Counted from the stretch's first letter, positions 37,965 through 48,280 are shown. The stretch is 64,000 nt of DNA from Bacteroides uniformis (GCF_025147485.1 NZ_CP102263.1:2431501-2495500), one strand, 5' to 3'. Numbers and translations are program-made. Notes: generated from the letters alone by a model not told the origin.

Positions 37965-38858
37965 TTATCCTATCGTATGGTTAGCTAACAGTTCAACAAT
38001 CAAATCTTCCACATCCTTGTCGCTGCCCGTCAGCGTTTTGCTTTCTTTGGCCTGGAATGAGATGTTCTGAATGGTCTTCACCTTGGTAGGCGAACCGCTC
38101 AGACCGCATTGTGCAAGGTCGCCGTTCACGTCGGCAACACTCCATTCCGTGATGTTCAGATAGGGATATTTCTCGTAGAGGCCGGCGTAGGCAAGCTCAG
38201 CGCCTTCCTTGGTGATGGCAGCTTTTTCCTGGGCACCGAGGGCGCGTTTGTACTTCTGCACCAGTTTGGCATTGCGCGGGCGGCAGGGAGCGGCACTTCC
38301 GTTTACGGTGATGACTATGGGCAGGGGAGCCTCAACGGTTTCCACACCACCGTCAATATGACGTTTCACGGTAATCTTCTTGGCGGCTTTATCCACGTTC
38401 AGAATCTCTTCTGCGTAGGTCACTTGCGTCAGCCCCAGCTTTTCGGCAACCTGCGGGCCTACTTGGGCGGTATCACCGTCGATGGCCTGGCGTCCGCCAA
38501 TGATGACGTCATAGTCGCCTATCTTCTTGATGGCTGTGGCAAGGGCATACGAAGTGGCAAGCGTATCGGCACCTGCAAAGGCGCGGTCGGTCAGCAGATA
38601 GCCGTTGTCGGCACCACGGTAAAGTCCTTCACGAATAACTTCGGCTGCACGTCCCGGTCCCATGGTCAGGATGGTAACGGTGGAGCCCGGATGTTCATCT
38701 TTCAGTCGGAGAGCCTGTTCAAGAGCGTTCAGGTCCTCGGGGTTGAAGATGGCAGGGAGTGCCGCGCGGTTGATGGTTCCGTCGGCTTTCATGGCATCTT
38801 TCCCAACGTTGCGCGTGTCGGGAACTTGTTTTGCCAATACAACAATTTTCAAACTCAT
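37965..38858 (-). CDS. etfB: Electron transfer flavoprotein, beta subunit
   Basis: This 297-residue subunit shows the family's N-terminal VLAKQVPDTRNV (about residues 6-17), the PEDLNALEQALRLKD segment and the GGRQAIDGDTAQVGPQVAE signature (about 120-138). It is the first gene of the etfB-etfA-TonB-like-acyl-CoA dehydrogenase operon. A minus-strand TAAATTTG -7 element lies at 38969-38962. Confidence 0.94.
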   Translation of the reverse strand: MSLKIVVLAKQVPDTRNVGKDAMKADGTINRAALPAIFNPEDLNALEQALRLKDEHPGSTVTILTMGPGRAAEVIREGLYRGADNGYLLTDRAFAGADTLATSYALATAIKKIGDYDVIIGGRQAIDGDTAQVGPQVAEKLGLTQVTYAEEILNVDKAAKKITVKRHIDGGVETVEAPLPIVITVNGSAAPCRPRNAKLVQKYKRALGAQEKAAITKEGAELAYAGLYEKYPYLNITEWSVADVNGDLAQCGLSGSPTKVKTIQNISFQAKESKTLTGSDKDVEDLIVELLANHTIG

Positions 38859-39194
38859 GCTATTAATTATTAGTATTAGTATTTCTTTGTATGTCAGTAC
38901 CGGGAATAGGAGTAGTAGAATCCTGCTACTGAAATTGGCCGGTTAACTCATTATTAGCCTGCAAATTTACGGAAAGAGTTGGGTTTGACAAGAAAATGGG
39001 GTGAAAAATGCACAAGTTGAGGGATTTTGCGCAAATATCAGTTGGCTCTATATCTGTAAAAAAGGTAATAAAACCGGTAATTTATCTACCTTTCCGTTCC
39101 CGTTTCCTCTGTACTTTTGCAGCGTCTGGATGAGGTCTGCATAACGGGCAGCATCGGATAAACAAGCATTGCTACTTAAATGTTATTATAGAAT
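38859..39194. promoter_or_regulatory. Divergent promoter region of etfB and the DXS paralogue
   Basis: TAAATTTG (38969-38962, minus strand) with CTTG 19 bases upstream faces etfB. TACTTTTG (39112-39119, plus strand) faces the DXS-like gene. The rest of the 336 bases shows no gene or RNA that could be recognised. Confidence 0.55.
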
Positions 39195-40955
39195 ATGTAT
39201 ATTGAAAAAGTAAATTCCCCTGCTGACGTGAAAAAGTTATCAGTCAGCGAAATGAACGGATTGGGTGGAGAAATCCGCCAGGTGTTGTTAAACAAGTTAA
39301 GCTCCCACGGAGGACACGTAGGTCCCAACCTGGGAATGGTAGAAGCCACCATAGCCCTGCATTACGTGTTCGATTCACCAACGGACAAGATAGTCTATGA
39401 CGTGTCTCACCAAAGTTATACCCATAAGATATTGACAGGCCGCCGGGCAGCGTTTATGAATGCGGACGAGTATGACGAAGTCTCCGGATATTCCGAACCG
39501 TCGGAAAGCGAGCACGACTTCTTCGTCATTGGGCATACCTCTACCTCCGTCAGTCTGGCAAGCGGACTTGCCAAGGCGCGTGACCTGAAGGGGGAGGCGG
39601 GTAATGTGATTGCCGTCATCGGCGATGGCTCGTTGAGTGGAGGTGAAGCCTTCGAAGGATTGAATGTAGGTGCCGAACTGGGCACGAACTTCATCGTCAT
39701 TGTCAACGATAACCAGATGTCCATTGCCGAGAATCATGGCGGGCTATACCGCAATCTGCAACAGTTACGCGAAACGGAGGGGCAGGCTCCCTGCAACTAT
39801 TTTAAGGCAATGGGATATGATTATCTCTATGTGAAGGATGGCAATGACGTGGAGCAATTGATAGAGGCTTTCCGTGAAGTGAAGGACAAGAAGCATCCGG
39901 TTGTGGTACATATCAATACCTTGAAAGGTAAGGGATACAAATTGGCAGAAGAGCAAAAAGAACGTTTCCATTACAGTGTTCCGTTCGACCTTGAAACCGG
40001 CAATCTGACCGGTGAGTCTGGAGAGGGTGAAGACTATGCCGACCTTACCGCCGGTTATTTGTTGCAGGAGATGAAGAAAGACCCGACTGTGGTGGGCATC
40101 ACCGCAGGTACACCTACGGTATTTGGCTTTACACCGGAGCGCCGCAAGGAGGCAGGGCGGCAGTTCATCGATATGGGCATTGCCGAAGAGCAGGCTGTTG
40201 CCATGGCTTCTGCCATTGCTGCCGGAGGTGGAAAACCGGTATTCGGGGTCTACAGCACCTTTATCCAGCGCGCCTACGACCAGTTGTCCCAGGATCTTTG
40301 CATCAACAATAATCCTGCACTGATTCTTGTCTTCTGGGGAAGCTTATCGAGTATGAATGATGTTACCCATCTTTGTCTTTTTGATATTCCGGTCATCGGT
40401 AATATTCCGAATATGGTTTATCTGGCACCTACTTGTCGTGAGGAGTATATGGCAATGCTGGAGTGGGGCATCCGTCAAACGGAACATCCGGTTGCCATTC
40501 GCGTGCCGGCCAATGGGGTTGTCCGCAGGAATGTAGAACCGGAGAAGGATTACGGCAAGACGCTGAACCGTTATGAGGTGTCCCATCGTGGAGAGAAGGT
40601 CGCCATATTGGGACTGGGCTCTTTCTATCAGTTGGGCGAAGCCGTGGCTGCCCGGTTGAAGGAAGAGAAAGGAGTGGATGCCACGCTTGTCAATCCTCGC
40701 TACATCACGGGTGTGGACGAGGCTTTGCTCGATGACCTGAAGCGCGACCATACACTGGTCATTACTCTTGAGGACGGAGTGCTGGACGGTGGCTTTGGCG
40801 AGAAGATTGCCCGTTATTACGGTCCGTCGGATATGAAGGTACTGAACTATGGTGTGAAGAAAGAGTTTATCGACCGTTACGATGTGGAGGAGCAGTTGAA
40901 GAAGAACCGGTTGACGGTTCCGCAGATTGTGGAAGATATCTGTAGGATTTGGTAA
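39195..40955 (+). CDS. 1-deoxyxylulose-5-phosphate synthase-like transketolase
   Basis: The 586-residue thiamine-diphosphate enzyme has the DXS/transketolase fold. The TPP-binding motif is GDGSLSGGEAFEGLN...NDN (about residues 143-177), preceded by SSHGGHVGPNLG and HQSYTHKILTGRR. A pyrimidine-binding and a C-terminal domain follow. It resembles DXS but is shorter and departs from the usual 'SHIGGHLASSLG' wording, so it may be a second, specialised DXS-type enzyme. Only DXS itself makes the isoprenoid/thiamine precursor with certainty. Confidence 0.75.
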   Translation: MYIEKVNSPADVKKLSVSEMNGLGGEIRQVLLNKLSSHGGHVGPNLGMVEATIALHYVFDSPTDKIVYDVSHQSYTHKILTGRRAAFMNADEYDEVSGYSEPSESEHDFFVIGHTSTSVSLASGLAKARDLKGEAGNVIAVIGDGSLSGGEAFEGLNVGAELGTNFIVIVNDNQMSIAENHGGLYRNLQQLRETEGQAPCNYFKAMGYDYLYVKDGNDVEQLIEAFREVKDKKHPVVVHINTLKGKGYKLAEEQKERFHYSVPFDLETGNLTGESGEGEDYADLTAGYLLQEMKKDPTVVGITAGTPTVFGFTPERRKEAGRQFIDMGIAEEQAVAMASAIAAGGGKPVFGVYSTFIQRAYDQLSQDLCINNNPALILVFWGSLSSMNDVTHLCLFDIPVIGNIPNMVYLAPTCREEYMAMLEWGIRQTEHPVAIRVPANGVVRRNVEPEKDYGKTLNRYEVSHRGEKVAILGLGSFYQLGEAVAARLKEEKGVDATLVNPRYITGVDEALLDDLKRDHTLVITLEDGVLDGGFGEKIARYYGPSDMKVLNYGVKKEFIDRYDVEEQLKKNRLTVPQIVEDICRIW

Positions 40956-40964
40956 GAATTGAAA

Positions 40965-40992
40965 AAGGAGATGCATCAAACTGCATCTCCTT
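40965..40992. terminator. Bidirectional terminator between the DXS-like and C1 peptidase genes
   Basis: AAGGAGATGCA (40965-40975) pairs with TGCATCTCCTT (40982-40992). A-run precedes and T-run follows, so it serves both converging genes. Confidence 0.85.
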
Positions 40993-40999
40993 CTTTTAT

Positions 41000-42202
41000 T
41001 TATTTAATACCCAGTTTCTTGGCAATATCCTTAGGCAGTGCATCCTTGTGCACAATGATGTTCATTGTTTTATAGCGCACGAAAGCTTTGGAAGCATACC
41101 ACAGTCCTTTGTACTTTCCGGCTTCACCCCAAGAGTTCTTTACCATATAGTATTCGTTGCCTTCCTGGTCTTTGGCTATACCGTAAATCAGCATACCGTG
41201 GTCGTCAGTAGTTTCCCAGTTGTCGTATGCCAGCTGGCGCTCTTCTTGTGTGCACCACTTCTGCGGTTGAGGCTTGCTGTTCAGTTTCTTTTCTTCGGGT
41301 TTCATTTTCAGCCAGTGTGCCATGTCCGAACCGCTCAGTTCTTGCACCTTTTCTGCATCGGGCATTACGGCTATACCGTCGCGTGTGAAGCCTTGTTCGC
41401 TTACGTCACTACCCCATGCAATGGTGTAACCCTTATTGATAGCGTTGTCAAACACTTCCATCAACTCGTCGATAGGCAAGTTGTAGGAAGAAGCCCAACG
41501 CCAGTTGTCTTGTATTTCCAGGACGAACGGCTGGTAGAAGGGATGGTGGGTATAGGAAGTCAGTGAGATATAGTCATCTGCATTCAGTCCGGTAGATTCA
41601 TAGAAAGACTTCGGAGTATATTCCTTGCCTTTGTAGGTGAACTTCTCGGGACGTTCGCCCAGATAGATGTCGTGGATGGCAGTGATGGCCTTCTTCCAAA
41701 GCGGGTTATTTTCCTTGTCTGCTTGCAGGCTACGGTGTCTTCCCTTGGCAATGGCTGCCACTACGGCATCAGATACGGCTGTCAATTCGGTGTGGTTGCT
41801 CAGCGTGTCGCCATACATAACGCCCGGACGCATTTCCTCTTCGGGCACCAGACCGAAAGTTTTCATACCATAAATTACATCGTAGAACGAACCGCCTTGT
41901 GAGAACGAAACGTCACCATGTGTACGCACTGCCTTGTCGGCACGGTCCAGATAGGTGTTGTGTACGATAAACATTTCAGAAAAGTCGTATTCGCCTTTGC
42001 CCATGCGGAGCAGTTCGGATTCGATGAATGCCAGTCCGGAATAGCACCAGCATGTACCGGCACGGTTTTGGTTCTTAACAGAAGTGATAGGATTTTCTTT
42101 TACGGTTGTAAAAATGAAACCTTCCTCTTTCGGAGTGTCTTGTGCTATTGTGTTTAAACTTAATAAACCCAATGCAGCCATCAGTATTGATTTCTTCATC
42201 AT
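41000..42202 (-). CDS. Secreted C1-family aminopeptidase (bleomycin hydrolase/PepC type)
   Basis: The 400-residue cysteine peptidase begins with a signal peptide (cleavage near TIAQ). The active-site segment QNRAGTCWCYSG has the catalytic Cys at residue 51, and DDHGMLIYG and VKNSWG hold the His and Asn regions. Cytosolic PepC/bleomycin hydrolases trim peptides; export here points to peptide processing in the periplasm. A minus-strand -7 element, TATATTTG (42243-42236), lies upstream. Confidence 0.86.
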   Translation of the reverse strand: MMKKSILMAALGLLSLNTIAQDTPKEEGFIFTTVKENPITSVKNQNRAGTCWCYSGLAFIESELLRMGKGEYDFSEMFIVHNTYLDRADKAVRTHGDVSFSQGGSFYDVIYGMKTFGLVPEEEMRPGVMYGDTLSNHTELTAVSDAVVAAIAKGRHRSLQADKENNPLWKKAITAIHDIYLGERPEKFTYKGKEYTPKSFYESTGLNADDYISLTSYTHHPFYQPFVLEIQDNWRWASSYNLPIDELMEVFDNAINKGYTIAWGSDVSEQGFTRDGIAVMPDAEKVQELSGSDMAHWLKMKPEEKKLNSKPQPQKWCTQEERQLAYDNWETTDDHGMLIYGIAKDQEGNEYYMVKNSWGEAGKYKGLWYASKAFVRYKTMNIIVHKDALPKDIAKKLGIK

Positions 42203-42235
42203 AATTAAAATGTTATAGATTTATAGTTGCAACTG

Positions 42236-42274
42236 CAAATATAGATAGAATATCGTAAACAAAAGCTATCTTTG
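42236..42274. promoter_or_regulatory. Divergent promoters of the C1 peptidase and patatin-like genes
   Basis: TATATTTG (minus, 42243-42236) and TATCTTTG (plus, 42267-42274) both match TAnnTTTG and face the two genes. Upstream -33 matches are partial. Confidence 0.6.
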
Positions 42275-42294
42275 GAGCGTTAATTCTGACACTT

Positions 42295-43146
42295 ATGGAG
42301 AAAATAATACGTATCGACGACCATAGCGGTCTTGTTTTGGAGGGCGGCGGTATGCGCGGCGTCTTCACTTGCGGTGTGCTCGACAGCTTTATGGATCGTG
42401 GCATTCGCTTTCCCTATACCATCGGCGTCAGTGCCGGAGCCTGCAACGGACTTTCTTATATGTCCGGTCAGCGCGGGCGTGCCAAGTACAGCAATATCGA
42501 CTTGCTGGAAAAATACAATTACATCGGATTGAAGTATCTGTTGAAGAAGCGGAATATCATGGATTTCGACTTGTTGTTCCAGGAGTTTCCGGAACACATA
42601 CTTCCCTACGACTACGAGGCATACTTTCATTGTCCCGAACGCTATGTGATGGTAACTACCAACTGCGAGACGGGCGAAGCGAACTATTTTGAGGAGAAGC
42701 GGAGTAAAGAGCGCGTCATTGATATTGTGCGTGCTTCGAGCAGTCTGCCGTTTGTCTGTCCCATTACCTACGTGGACAACATCCCGATGCTGGATGGAGG
42801 TATTGTGGACAGTATCCCTTTGATGCGTGCCCGTCAGGATGGATTTACCAATAATGTGGTGGTGTTGACGCGCAATCATGGGTACCGTAAGGAAATTCAG
42901 GGAACGAAGGTTCCACCTTTTATATATAAGAAATATCCGCTATTGCGTGAAGCCATCAACCGCCGCAGCATTGTCTATAATCAACAGTTGGAGCAGGTGG
43001 AACGGATGGAAGCCGCCGGGGAAATCGTTGTGATCCGTCCACAAAAGCCGGTAGTGGTAGACCGCATCGAGCGTGACATCAAGAAGCTGACGGAGCTTTA
43101 TGAAGAAGGATACCGGTGTGCGGAACAGTTTGCTTTTCGTTTTTGA
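42295..43146 (+). CDS. Patatin-like phospholipase
   Basis: This 283-residue serine hydrolase has the three patatin signatures: the oxyanion-hole GGGMRG (residues 17-22), the nucleophile GVSAG (Ser46) and the catalytic Asp in DGG (Asp167). Patatin-type enzymes hydrolyse acyl chains from phospholipids or other lipids. There is no signal peptide, so it is expected in the cytoplasm. Confidence 0.9.
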   Translation: MEKIIRIDDHSGLVLEGGGMRGVFTCGVLDSFMDRGIRFPYTIGVSAGACNGLSYMSGQRGRAKYSNIDLLEKYNYIGLKYLLKKRNIMDFDLLFQEFPEHILPYDYEAYFHCPERYVMVTTNCETGEANYFEEKRSKERVIDIVRASSSLPFVCPITYVDNIPMLDGGIVDSIPLMRARQDGFTNNVVVLTRNHGYRKEIQGTKVPPFIYKKYPLLREAINRRSIVYNQQLEQVERMEAAGEIVVIRPQKPVVVDRIERDIKKLTELYEEGYRCAEQFAFRF

Positions 43147-43305
43147 TTCTGAGAGAGTATACTATGAGAGCTGGTGCAATTAGCATCTGCTCCCATATTG
43201 TTTTCATTCTTTTCTATTAATTTGCTGCTAAAGCTAAAGTTTATTTAGCAAAAAACACGCGTAGAATACCTTTAGAAAGGGGATGTATCAAAAATACCAC
43301 CTTTC

Positions 43306-43349
43306 GTAACATTTGTTATAGGTGCAAATCCTGGTTTCGCTTAATTTTG
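43306..43349 (+). promoter_or_regulatory. SusC promoter region with candidate operator of the fructan regulator
   Basis: GTAACATTTGT (43306-43316) is followed 25 bases later by TAATTTTG (43342-43349), a match to TAnnTTTG. The same 11-mer is found 46 bases before the -7 element of the second transcription unit at 56256-56266. It sits inside a partial dyad (ACCT...AGGT, TAAC...GTTA). Its role as a binding site is inferred. The 219-base gap before this holds no other clear feature. Confidence 0.55.
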
Positions 43350-43404
43350 CTGACACAAAACTCAATTGCAGAATTGGTTTATTATTAACTTTAAATTAAT
43401 AGAT

Positions 43405-46400
43405 ATGTTGAAAAGCATTAGTCTCAGGCTTTGCACACTAATTGTGCTTCTTTTTGTGGGCATTCTTTCCTTTGCCCAGCAAGTTCAGGTAAAAGGTACT
43501 GTCGTTGAAAAATCGAGTGGTGAATCCATTATCGGTGCTTCTGTCATGGAAGTAGGTTCCAACAGCAATGGAACAATTACGGATATTGATGGAAATTTCA
43601 CGCTGTCTGTAACTTCCGGTGCCACATTGTCCGTATCCTATATAGGATATAAAACCGTTACAGTAAAGGCACAGCCCACTTTACGCATTGAGTTGACGGA
43701 AGATTCCCAGTTGATTGATGAAGTAGTGGTGACCGGCTATATGTCCGAGAAGAAGGCCAGTTTGACCGGTTCGGTGGCTGTGGTCAAGATGAAGGATGTA
43801 GCAGATATTCCTACGGGAAATGTGTTGTCGAGCTTGCAGGGACGTGTTGCCGGTATGAACATTACGACTGACGGCACACCGGGCGGTGGAAATACTTCTA
43901 CATTGGTCCGTGGTAAGTCATCTTTCCGAAATGATGCCAATTCCCCGCTTTATGTCATTGACGGTGTGATGACCCGTGAGAACATCTCGTCTATCCTTTC
44001 TTCCAATGATGTAGAATCCATTCAGGTATTGAAGGATGCCGCTTCCGCTTCTATTTATGGTGCACAGGCTGCCAATGGTGTGATTATCATTACTACCAAA
44101 CGTGCCAAGAAAGGGGAGACCCGTGTGGATTTTGATATGTCGTTGACTTTGCAGACCTATCAATGTGGCTTTGATATGTTGAATGCAGATGAGTGGGGCC
44201 AGGTTTATTGGTCGGCTTATAAGTATGCCAATAATGGAGCTACGCCAAGCAGCGAAATATATGGTAATGGTGCAACTCCCCAACTTCAAGACTATATCGG
44301 CCTGAATGGAGCTAAAGTACATGCCGTTGATACGGATTGGCGCGATGTGGTTTATCGCACTGCCTTGATGCAGAATTACAGTGCGACACTTTCAAAGGGC
44401 TCTGACAATGGTGCCTTCTCGTTAGCGTTGAACTATCTCGACCATGACGGTCTGGTAGAGAATACGAATTTCCAGCGTATCAATACCCGCATCAGTTCTA
44501 ACTATCATTATCTTGACAATCGCTTGCGCATCGGCGAGAACGTTGCTATCAATCGTTGGACACAGACCCTCAGTCCGGCCGGTGTAGATGAGAATGCCAT
44601 CAAACAGCATCCTGCCAAGACGGTTTATGATGAGAATGGCAATTATAACGATGCCATCAATGATGTTTTGGGTGATGCCCCCAATATGGCACGTTTGTTG
44701 GAGAATGAAAAACAGAACAAACATGATTACTGGCGTATCTTTGGTAATGCATTCCTTGAAATTGAACCGATTAAGAACCTGGTGCTGAAAACCAATTTCG
44801 GTATGAATTATTATGATGAAACCAACAAAACTTTTGAGCCGGCATGGGCACGCGATGAGGTCAATAAGCTGACTCAATCATCCAACAAAAGACTGGATTG
44901 GGTATGGACCAATACCGTGACTTATAGCAAAGCTTTTGGAAAGAACAATCTGACTGCACTTCTTGGTACAGAAGCCAAGAAGAACCATTCGGAATCCATG
45001 TTCGGTTATGGTACGGGACTGGCTGTAGAAGATGAAGATTATATTTATCTCGACGGTGTGACTGCCGGTAAGAATGTAGGTGCCGGTGCTTCCAATTATG
45101 GCATGGTGTCTTACTTTGGTAAAGTGAATTATGATTATGAAGGACGGTATCTGGCTTCTGTTACGGTACGCCGTGATGCTTCTTCCCGCTTGGCAAAGGG
45201 TAATAATGTGGATTACTTCCCTTCAGTGTCGGCAGGCTGGCGCATTTCAAGTGAGAAGTTTATGGAAGCGACCAAGAATTGGTTGGCAGATTTGAAACTA
45301 CGTGCTTCATGGGGTATCAATGGTAACGATATTATTGATAATGAGGCCCCCTATACTAAATACTTGATTAGTCTGAAGGATGCAAGCTACAACATGAACG
45401 GTGATGGAACGACTTTGGCTCCCGGTGGTTACAAAGTGAGGTCTACCAATCCCGATTTGAAGTGGGAGAGTACAAGACAACTCAATATTGGTGTGGACGC
45501 CGCTTTCCTGAATGGACGTCTGAGTGCTTCTCTCGATTATTTTGATAAGAAGACAAGTGATATGCTTGTAGAGAAACCGTATATTGCTGTCATTGGCGAG
45601 GGTGGTTACTGCTGGTATAATGGTGGTACGATGAACAATAAAGGTTTCGAGATGGCATTGACCTGGAATGATAAGGTGAAGGATTTCCAGTATAATGTAG
45701 CATTTAACCTTTCATATTACAAGAATGAAGTGACAGAGCTGTCGGAAGAAATTTACTATACTTATGGTGGCGGTAATGGTGTTGACAAGACCTTGGTTGG
45801 TCAACCGTTCGGTTCATGGATGGGCTTCAAGACAGATGGAGTGTTCCGTACCCAGCAGGAGGTGGATGAGTATAAATCCAAATATAATGTACAGTTTGGC
45901 GCTCCCGGAGTAGGACGTATTAAATACGTGGATGCTGATGGTAACGGTACGATTGATACGAACGACCGTGTATGGTTGGGGTCTGACAATCCGAAAGTGA
46001 TTGCAGGTCTGAATCTTGGGGCATCTTGGAAAGGCTTTGACCTCAGCATGTTCTTCAACGGTATGATTCGTGATGCCTATAACAACTCCAAATATTATAC
46101 GGATTTGTTCCAATGCTGGACCGGTAATCATTCTACCCGCCTGCTCGATGCCATGCATGCCTACGAGAACTTTGAAAAGACGGGTGTTTACAATAGCAGT
46201 GTACCTGCTTTAACCACCCTTAACAGCAACAATGAGCACGAAGTTTCTGAGTTCTATATTGAAAATGGTTCGTATATCAAGCTGAAAAGCCTGACATTGG
46301 GTTATACGCTTCCTAAAGCAGCTCTCGACAAGATGAAGATGCGTCATGCGCGCATTTATTTCCAGGCTCAGAATTTGTTTACGATTACCGGTTATACGGG

Positions 46401-46476
46401 TGCCGACCCTGAAGGTCTGGGCTATCCTTATCCGTTGCCCCGTACGTTCTCTTTGGGATTATCATTTGGTTTCTAA
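43405..46476 (+). CDS. SusC-like TonB-dependent outer-membrane transporter
   Basis: The 1023-residue protein has a signal peptide, an N-terminal carboxypeptidase-D-like domain (QVQVKGTVVEKSSGESIIG onward, about residues 25-110), a TonB-box region with the EVVVTGYM segment near residues 109-116, a plug domain and a long beta-barrel ending in a family-typical aromatic residue. It would import oligosaccharides with its SusD partner. The start at 43405 is chosen for the signal peptide; the frame also opens at 43366. It heads the fructan-type locus. Confidence 0.94.
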   Translation: MLKSISLRLCTLIVLLFVGILSFAQQVQVKGTVVEKSSGESIIGASVMEVGSNSNGTITDIDGNFTLSVTSGATLSVSYIGYKTVTVKAQPTLRIELTEDSQLIDEVVVTGYMSEKKASLTGSVAVVKMKDVADIPTGNVLSSLQGRVAGMNITTDGTPGGGNTSTLVRGKSSFRNDANSPLYVIDGVMTRENISSILSSNDVESIQVLKDAASASIYGAQAANGVIIITTKRAKKGETRVDFDMSLTLQTYQCGFDMLNADEWGQVYWSAYKYANNGATPSSEIYGNGATPQLQDYIGLNGAKVHAVDTDWRDVVYRTALMQNYSATLSKGSDNGAFSLALNYLDHDGLVENTNFQRINTRISSNYHYLDNRLRIGENVAINRWTQTLSPAGVDENAIKQHPAKTVYDENGNYNDAINDVLGDAPNMARLLENEKQNKHDYWRIFGNAFLEIEPIKNLVLKTNFGMNYYDETNKTFEPAWARDEVNKLTQSSNKRLDWVWTNTVTYSKAFGKNNLTALLGTEAKKNHSESMFGYGTGLAVEDEDYIYLDGVTAGKNVGAGASNYGMVSYFGKVNYDYEGRYLASVTVRRDASSRLAKGNNVDYFPSVSAGWRISSEKFMEATKNWLADLKLRASWGINGNDIIDNEAPYTKYLISLKDASYNMNGDGTTLAPGGYKVRSTNPDLKWESTRQLNIGVDAAFLNGRLSASLDYFDKKTSDMLVEKPYIAVIGEGGYCWYNGGTMNNKGFEMALTWNDKVKDFQYNVAFNLSYYKNEVTELSEEIYYTYGGGNGVDKTLVGQPFGSWMGFKTDGVFRTQQEVDEYKSKYNVQFGAPGVGRIKYVDADGNGTIDTNDRVWLGSDNPKVIAGLNLGASWKGFDLSMFFNGMIRDAYNNSKYYTDLFQCWTGNHSTRLLDAMHAYENFEKTGVYNSSVPALTTLNSNNEHEVSEFYIENGSYIKLKSLTLGYTLPKAALDKMKMRHARIYFQAQNLFTITGYTGADPEGLGYPYPLPRTFSLGLSFGF

Positions 46477-46495
46477 ACTTTAAAACTATACTATT

Positions 46496-48280
46496 ATGAA
46501 ATTGAAACATTTATATATGCTTGGCGCAGTAGCGCTGATGACTGCAAGCTGTAATGAAGACCGTTTCCTGGATTTGAAGCCCCAGGGTAGCTTGAACGAA
46601 GATATTATGACTTCTACAGAAGGTGCCGACCTTTTAGTGAATGCCGCGTATGCAGCTTTGGGTGGTCCCGAGGGACAGAGTTGGAGTGTATGGTGTCATC
46701 CTACTTCCAATTGGACTTATGGTGAGGTGCGTTCGGATAATGCCTATAAAGGCGGTGGTGGTGTCGGTGACCTTAATGAAGTGCACCGTATGGAGACATT
46801 TGATATGGATGTAACCAATGGATTCTTGGACAGCAAGTGGTATCATCTATATTGCAGTGTACAGCGTTGTAACTCTGCATTGCGCGTACTGAATGCTGCA
46901 ACAGATGAGCAGGTAAACGGACGTGTATCCCGCATTGCGGAGATGAAAGTGCTTCGTGCCCATTATTATTTTGAATTAAGCCGCCTTTTCAACAAGATAC
47001 CTTATTTTGATGAGAACGTTGAGATTTCCCAATATCCGGATATTCCGAACAATGAGTTTACCCGTGACGAGATTCTGAGTATGCTGGCCAAGGAGATGCT
47101 TGATGCCGCCGAACAGCTTCCTGCATCACAGCCGGAGGTAGGGCGTATTCATAAATACATAGCACTGGCCTATGCGGCTAAAATCAAGCTGTACCAGGCG
47201 TATCAGCAAGATGAGATTACGCATGCCGTAACTTCCATCAATAAAGAGCTGCTGAGGGAAGTCGTTTCGCTTTGCGACCAAGTGACTGCCAGCAACCGTT
47301 ACGGTTTGCTTGACGATTTCCAGGGATTGGATTTAGTAACTAATGAAAACGGTAAAGAATCTGTTTTTGCCATTCAATATTCCATGAATGACGGTACCGA
47401 AAGTGCCGGCCGCATCAACTGGAGCAATCTGTTGAATTCTCCGGGTGGAGGCAGCCCTTACGGAGGTGACGGTTTCTTCCTGCCCAGTCAAGATCTGATA
47501 AATGCTTACCAGACAGATGCAAACGGTCTGCCCGATTTTAATTATCAGTCAAAGTCTGATTATAGTTGGGCGGTATTGAACAATGGGGTTTATACTTTAC
47601 AAAACACGACTCCCAATGTAGACCCGCGTCTCGATTTTGTTGTGGGCCGTCCTACTATAACTTGGAAAACTTATCCGGACAAGCCGTGTGAGGGATGGGT
47701 GCGTGATAAGGATACTTATGGCTATAATTGCGCGAAGCGCTTCTGGGTTTCTCCGGAAAGTAGTGATATGTTTAATGGCTGGCCTTGGGGGGCTTCACAG
47801 TTGAACTGGCAGATTATACGTTACGCGGATATTCTTCTTTGGAAAGCTGAGGCTCTTATTGAACTCAATGAAGGCAATGGACTCGAAACTGCCCGTGATT
47901 TGATTAATCAGATACGCAATCGTGCCCGGAACAGCGCCTATGTAAAGGATTTCAACGACCATTCCAAATATGCGGCCAACTACCTTGTCAATCCTTATCC
48001 TGCTGATGTCTGGAATCAGGATTATGCCCGTCAGGCCCTCCGTTGGGAAACACGTCTGGAGAAGGCTTTGGAAGGTGAACGTTTCTTCGACCTAGTCCGT
48101 TGGGGCATAGTGGAAACAACCATGAACAAGTACATTACCGCGGAGTCGGACAATCGCATTTATTATGCCAATGCGCACTTTACGGGTGGAAAGGATGAGT
48201 ATTATCCGGTTCCGAACAATCAATACGGATTTTCTGGAGGCAAGTATGTACAGAATCCCGGTTATGCTCCGTTCAACTAA
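46496..48280 (+). CDS. SusD-like glycan-binding lipoprotein
   Basis: The 594-residue protein has a lipoprotein signal (LMTASC, Cys at residue 19), the FLDLKPQG N-terminal segment of SusD proteins and the alpha-helical SusD fold throughout. It is a surface partner that caps the SusC transporter. It begins 20 bases after SusC. No SusE-type lipoprotein follows. Confidence 0.94.
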   Translation: MKLKHLYMLGAVALMTASCNEDRFLDLKPQGSLNEDIMTSTEGADLLVNAAYAALGGPEGQSWSVWCHPTSNWTYGEVRSDNAYKGGGGVGDLNEVHRMETFDMDVTNGFLDSKWYHLYCSVQRCNSALRVLNAATDEQVNGRVSRIAEMKVLRAHYYFELSRLFNKIPYFDENVEISQYPDIPNNEFTRDEILSMLAKEMLDAAEQLPASQPEVGRIHKYIALAYAAKIKLYQAYQQDEITHAVTSINKELLREVVSLCDQVTASNRYGLLDDFQGLDLVTNENGKESVFAIQYSMNDGTESAGRINWSNLLNSPGGGSPYGGDGFFLPSQDLINAYQTDANGLPDFNYQSKSDYSWAVLNNGVYTLQNTTPNVDPRLDFVVGRPTITWKTYPDKPCEGWVRDKDTYGYNCAKRFWVSPESSDMFNGWPWGASQLNWQIIRYADILLWKAEALIELNEGNGLETARDLINQIRNRARNSAYVKDFNDHSKYAANYLVNPYPADVWNQDYARQALRWETRLEKALEGERFFDLVRWGIVETTMNKYITAESDNRIYYANAHFTGGKDEYYPVPNNQYGFSGGKYVQNPGYAPFN

